A stretch of DNA of 64,000 nt from Flexifilum sp963727545. GTDB lineage: Bacteria; Chloroflexota; Anaerolineae; Aggregatilineales; Phototrophicaceae. Position 1 is the first letter of the stretch. Each line of letters begins with the position of its first letter. Both the position numbers and the translations under genes were made by a program. The notes under the pieces are model-generated. The model worked only from the letters and a program-made list of their open reading frames with translations, had not been told where the DNA came from and searched no databases. Positions 62,074-64,000 of the stretch are shown here, piece after piece. The DNA is taken from the NCBI GenBank assembly GCA_963727545.1, contig CAVSGS010000020.1, forward strand, positions 62,001 to 126,000, read 5' to 3'.

Positions 62074-62739
62074 ATGATTGAGCGAGCGAATGGCGACAGC
62101 GCGGCAAGCGCTGCGCGCCGGGGTATCCGTCAGCGAATTTTCGCGTGGGCGCAGGCGCGCACCCACGACGTTGGCAGTGAATACGATGCGCAGGTCGATC
62201 CCCACAAGCGGCGGCTGTTTGCTGGAATCAGCGGCACGGTGCTTGAATTCGGCGCGGGCACGGGCGAAAACTTCCCCTTCTACCCAACCGGCATCCACTG
62301 GATCGGCGTCGAGCCGAATCTCTACATGCAGAATCGGCTGCTGGAGACCGCCCAACACTACGCCATCAGTGGCGAACTCCGCACCGGCGTCGCCGAGCAC
62401 CTGCCGGTCGCGGACGCCAGTGTCGATACGGTCGTCGGCACGCTGGTCATGTGCTCGGTCGGCGATCAGGCGCAAGCGCTGCGCGAAATCTTGCGCGTGC
62501 TGCGTCCCGGCGGACGCTACATCTTCGTCGAGCACGTCGCCGCCGAACCGGACAGCGGACTCTACCGAACGCAGCGCTTCGTCCAGCCGATTTGGTCGTT
62601 CCTCGGCGATGGCTGCCACCCCGACCGCGACACCGCCGCCGCGATCGAAGGCGCAGGCTTCGCGCGAGTCGAGATCACGCCGTTTCGCGCGCCGGTCCCC
62701 TTCGTCGGTCCCCACATCGCCGGCTACGCGATCAAATGA
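62074..62739 (+). CDS. Class I SAM-dependent methyltransferase (UbiE/METTL7-like)
   Basis: SAM motif TVLEFGAGTGENFPFY, SVDTVVGTLVMCSV and the motif VLRPGGRYIFVEHVA are present. The C-terminal HPDRDTAAAIEGAGFARVEI is shared with METTL7/UbiE-type enzymes acting on small lipophilic thiols, phospholipids or quinones. The 221-residue protein starts at ATG 62074 with AAGGAG upstream. It is divergent from the Wzz-like gene. Confidence 0.88.
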   Translation: MIERANGDSAASAARRGIRQRIFAWAQARTHDVGSEYDAQVDPHKRRLFAGISGTVLEFGAGTGENFPFYPTGIHWIGVEPNLYMQNRLLETAQHYAISGELRTGVAEHLPVADASVDTVVGTLVMCSVGDQAQALREILRVLRPGGRYIFVEHVAAEPDSGLYRTQRFVQPIWSFLGDGCHPDRDTAAAIEGAGFARVEITPFRAPVPFVGPHIAGYAIK

Positions 62740-62745
62740 TCTTTG

Positions 62746-62807
62746 AACCGCCAAGACGCCAAGGACAGGGAGAAAATCCGCTTGGCGATCTTGGCGTCTT
62801 GGCGGTT
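62746..62807. repeat. Inverted repeat element D, likely bidirectional terminator
   Basis: AACCGCCAAGACGCCAAG (62746-62763) and CTTGGCGTCTTGGCGGTT (62790-62807) are perfect 18-bp arms, followed by TTATTTATTTTT. The element exactly fills the gap between convergent methyltransferase and glycosyltransferase stop codons. Confidence 0.8.
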
Positions 62808-63907
62808 TATTTATTTTTCTTCTGGAATTCGTCCCACGCGCGGTCGAGGTAGGCGGCGATCTGCTGGTTGAACAGCGCCGTGTCGAACTGCTCGGCGTGC
62901 TGGCGGATCGCTGCCGGATCGTACTTTGAGGCATCGAAGTCGCGCATAACCGCCATTAGGCTCTCGACCGTCATCTCACTGAACAGCTCGCCGGTCACGC
63001 CGGGGATCACGGTATCGAGCGCGCCGCCACCGCCATAAGCAATCACGGGACGTCCGGCGGCTTCCGCTTGCACCGGCGTGATGCCAAAATCCTCCAAGCC
63101 GGGGAACAAGAACGCCTTGCACCGAGCCATCAGATCGGGTAAATCGTCGTCCGCGACGTAGCCGAGAAACTCAACCGTCGGTCCTGCTAGCGCTTGCAGT
63201 CGTTCGAGGTCGCGCCCCTTGCCGCCCACCTTGAGCGGCAAGCCGAGCTTCGTCGCCGCCTGCACCGCTAAGTCGATCCGCTTGTAGGGGATCAACCGCG
63301 AGACGACCAAGTAATAATCCTCGACCGTGTTCGACGGCTGAAAGCGCGTCGTATCGACCGGCGGGTAGATGATCTCCGAGTCGCGGTCGTAGTAGGTCTG
63401 AATCCGCTGTTGAATCTCAGTCGAAATGGCGATGAAGCGATCGACCCGCTGCGCTGCCGCGTAATCCCAACGTCGCATGGCAGCGATCAGCGGGCGCAAG
63501 CCCAACTCAACCACGCCGCCCAATCCTTCGCGGGCGATGTAAGCGTCCAACTGCCAGACGTAGCGCGTCGGCGCAAGGCAGTAACAGACGTGCAGGGTCT
63601 GATCGTCGTGCTGCAAGCCGTGACAGAAGCCACTTTTGTTGCTCAGAATCACGTCGTAAGCGGAGAGATCCAACCCGCCCCACGCGAGCGGATAGATCGG
63701 CAGGTAAGCTTGGTGATGGGTATGGATGCCGGGCAGCTTGTCGATCCACAGCGTCTTGATGTCCCAGTCGCGGTAGAAAGCGGGCATCAACTCCGGCGCG
63801 TAGAGACCGGTATAGACCGGGCTAGCGGGATACTGCGCGACCAGCGTTTCGAGCACGTCCTCCGCGCCACCGCGCTGATTGAGCCAGTCATGGACGAGGG
63901 CGATCAA
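62807..63907 (-). CDS. GT4 family glycosyltransferase
   Basis: The 366-residue GT-B enzyme starts MIALVHDWLNQRGGAEDVLE. The C-terminal nucleotide-sugar domain has YLVVSRLIPYKRIDLAVQAA, LPLKVGGKGRDLERL and the motif GLEDFGITPVQAEAAGRPVI with the conserved Glu pair (here E-x7-E). It resembles WbaZ-like mannosyltransferases of O-antigen synthesis. The donor is inferred only. The window ends 93 bp beyond the start. Confidence 0.93.
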   Translation of the reverse strand: MIALVHDWLNQRGGAEDVLETLVAQYPASPVYTGLYAPELMPAFYRDWDIKTLWIDKLPGIHTHHQAYLPIYPLAWGGLDLSAYDVILSNKSGFCHGLQHDDQTLHVCYCLAPTRYVWQLDAYIAREGLGGVVELGLRPLIAAMRRWDYAAAQRVDRFIAISTEIQQRIQTYYDRDSEIIYPPVDTTRFQPSNTVEDYYLVVSRLIPYKRIDLAVQAATKLGLPLKVGGKGRDLERLQALAGPTVEFLGYVADDDLPDLMARCKAFLFPGLEDFGITPVQAEAAGRPVIAYGGGGALDTVIPGVTGELFSEMTVESLMAVMRDFDASKYDPAAIRQHAEQFDTALFNQQIAAYLDRAWDEFQKKNK

Positions 63908-63999
63908 ACCTCACCCTTTCCATAGGGAGAAGAAGAAAAACAAGGCGCAGCGGGTTTAAGTCCCCTCGCCCCATGGAGAGGGGATTTAGGGGTGAGGTT
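63905..63999. repeat. Family B inverted-repeat element at the window edge
   Basis: AACCTCACCC at 63907 and GGGGTGAGGTT at the end are the outer arms. CCCCTC...GAGGGG around GCCCCATG lies inside. This matches the units at 34671-34968 and 38712-38825. The element begins directly upstream of the GT4 start codon. Confidence 0.7.
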
Positions 64000-64000
64000 G

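Overview
The window reads as a chromosomal segment of a member of the Chloroflexota, probably class Anaerolineae. This is inferred from gene content: Thr/Pro-rich (TPTPTP-type) linkers in exported proteins, an LPNTG protein paired with a sortase, SARP/BTAD and STAND regulators, RNase J, a bactofilin, an NADP-type isocitrate dehydrogenase and a type 1 ABC sugar operon with LacI and GH3. No rRNA or tRNA gene was found. The only RNA gene recognised is rnpB (minus strand, about 4193-4573).

Layout. 1-3.9 kb: a surface-polysaccharide block (GNAT acyltransferase, zinc-ribbon methyltransferase, GT2 glycosyltransferase, multispanning membrane protein) in which three of four genes carry frameshifts or a stop. 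4.2-8.8 kb: rnpB, a TgpA-like transglutaminase, an ArsR-like regulator and a small protein. 9-12.3 kb: a DUF3494/DUF11 protein with an LPNTG motif and its sortase, which is split by an IS4-family element between the active-site Cys and the presumed active-site Arg. 12.5-26.8 kb: RNase J, a GT39-like protein, a glutamine-synthetase-fold ligase-like protein, a glycerol-1-phosphate-dehydrogenase-like protein lacking the usual metal ligands, a phosphohexomutase, a Clp-N/TPR fusion with a membrane partner, Icd, and a beta-carbonic-anhydrase/Nif11 pair. 26.9-38.6 kb: an FTR1 iron permease gene gutted by an internal deletion, then a LacI-controlled ABC sugar importer with a cytoplasmic GH3 glycosidase, a sugar-acid dehydratase operon and a GH5-like glycosidase. 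39-47.6 kb: a regulatory island with a MalT/BTAD-like regulator, a lysyl-tRNA-synthetase-like protein without catalytic signatures, a 1065-residue SARP-STAND-TPR regulator, an unlisted 57-residue secreted Cys-rich peptide and a repeat-less NACHT-type ATPase. 47.8-51.6 kb: an arsR-arsM-arsC operon with two matching operator-like palindromes, and a padR-modA-modB operon. 51.8-64 kb: response regulator, SH3-like protein, MFS transporter, bactofilin, low-molecular-weight phosphatase, small membrane proteins, a lipoprotein, a cyclase/formamidase, an NHL/PPC-type exported protein, a Wzz-like protein, a methyltransferase and a GT4 glycosyltransferase.

Two signals run through the whole window. First, dispersed palindromic repeats: a roughly 28-bp family with GTAGGGGCG...CGCCCCTAC arms (nine copies, one apparently in frame inside a signal-peptide region), a larger nested family built on CCTCACCCC...GGGGTGAGG, and two single perfect inverted repeats. 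Second, at least eight otherwise well-conserved genes each carry one or more single-base lesions. Such a density suggests sequencing or assembly error at least as strongly as pseudogenisation, so the 'pseudogene' entries should be read as 'broken in this sequence'.

The most novel candidates are the regulatory island at 39-47.6 kb, with its catalytically dead-looking LysRS paralogue and Cys-rich peptide, and the palindromic repeat that appears to be translated.
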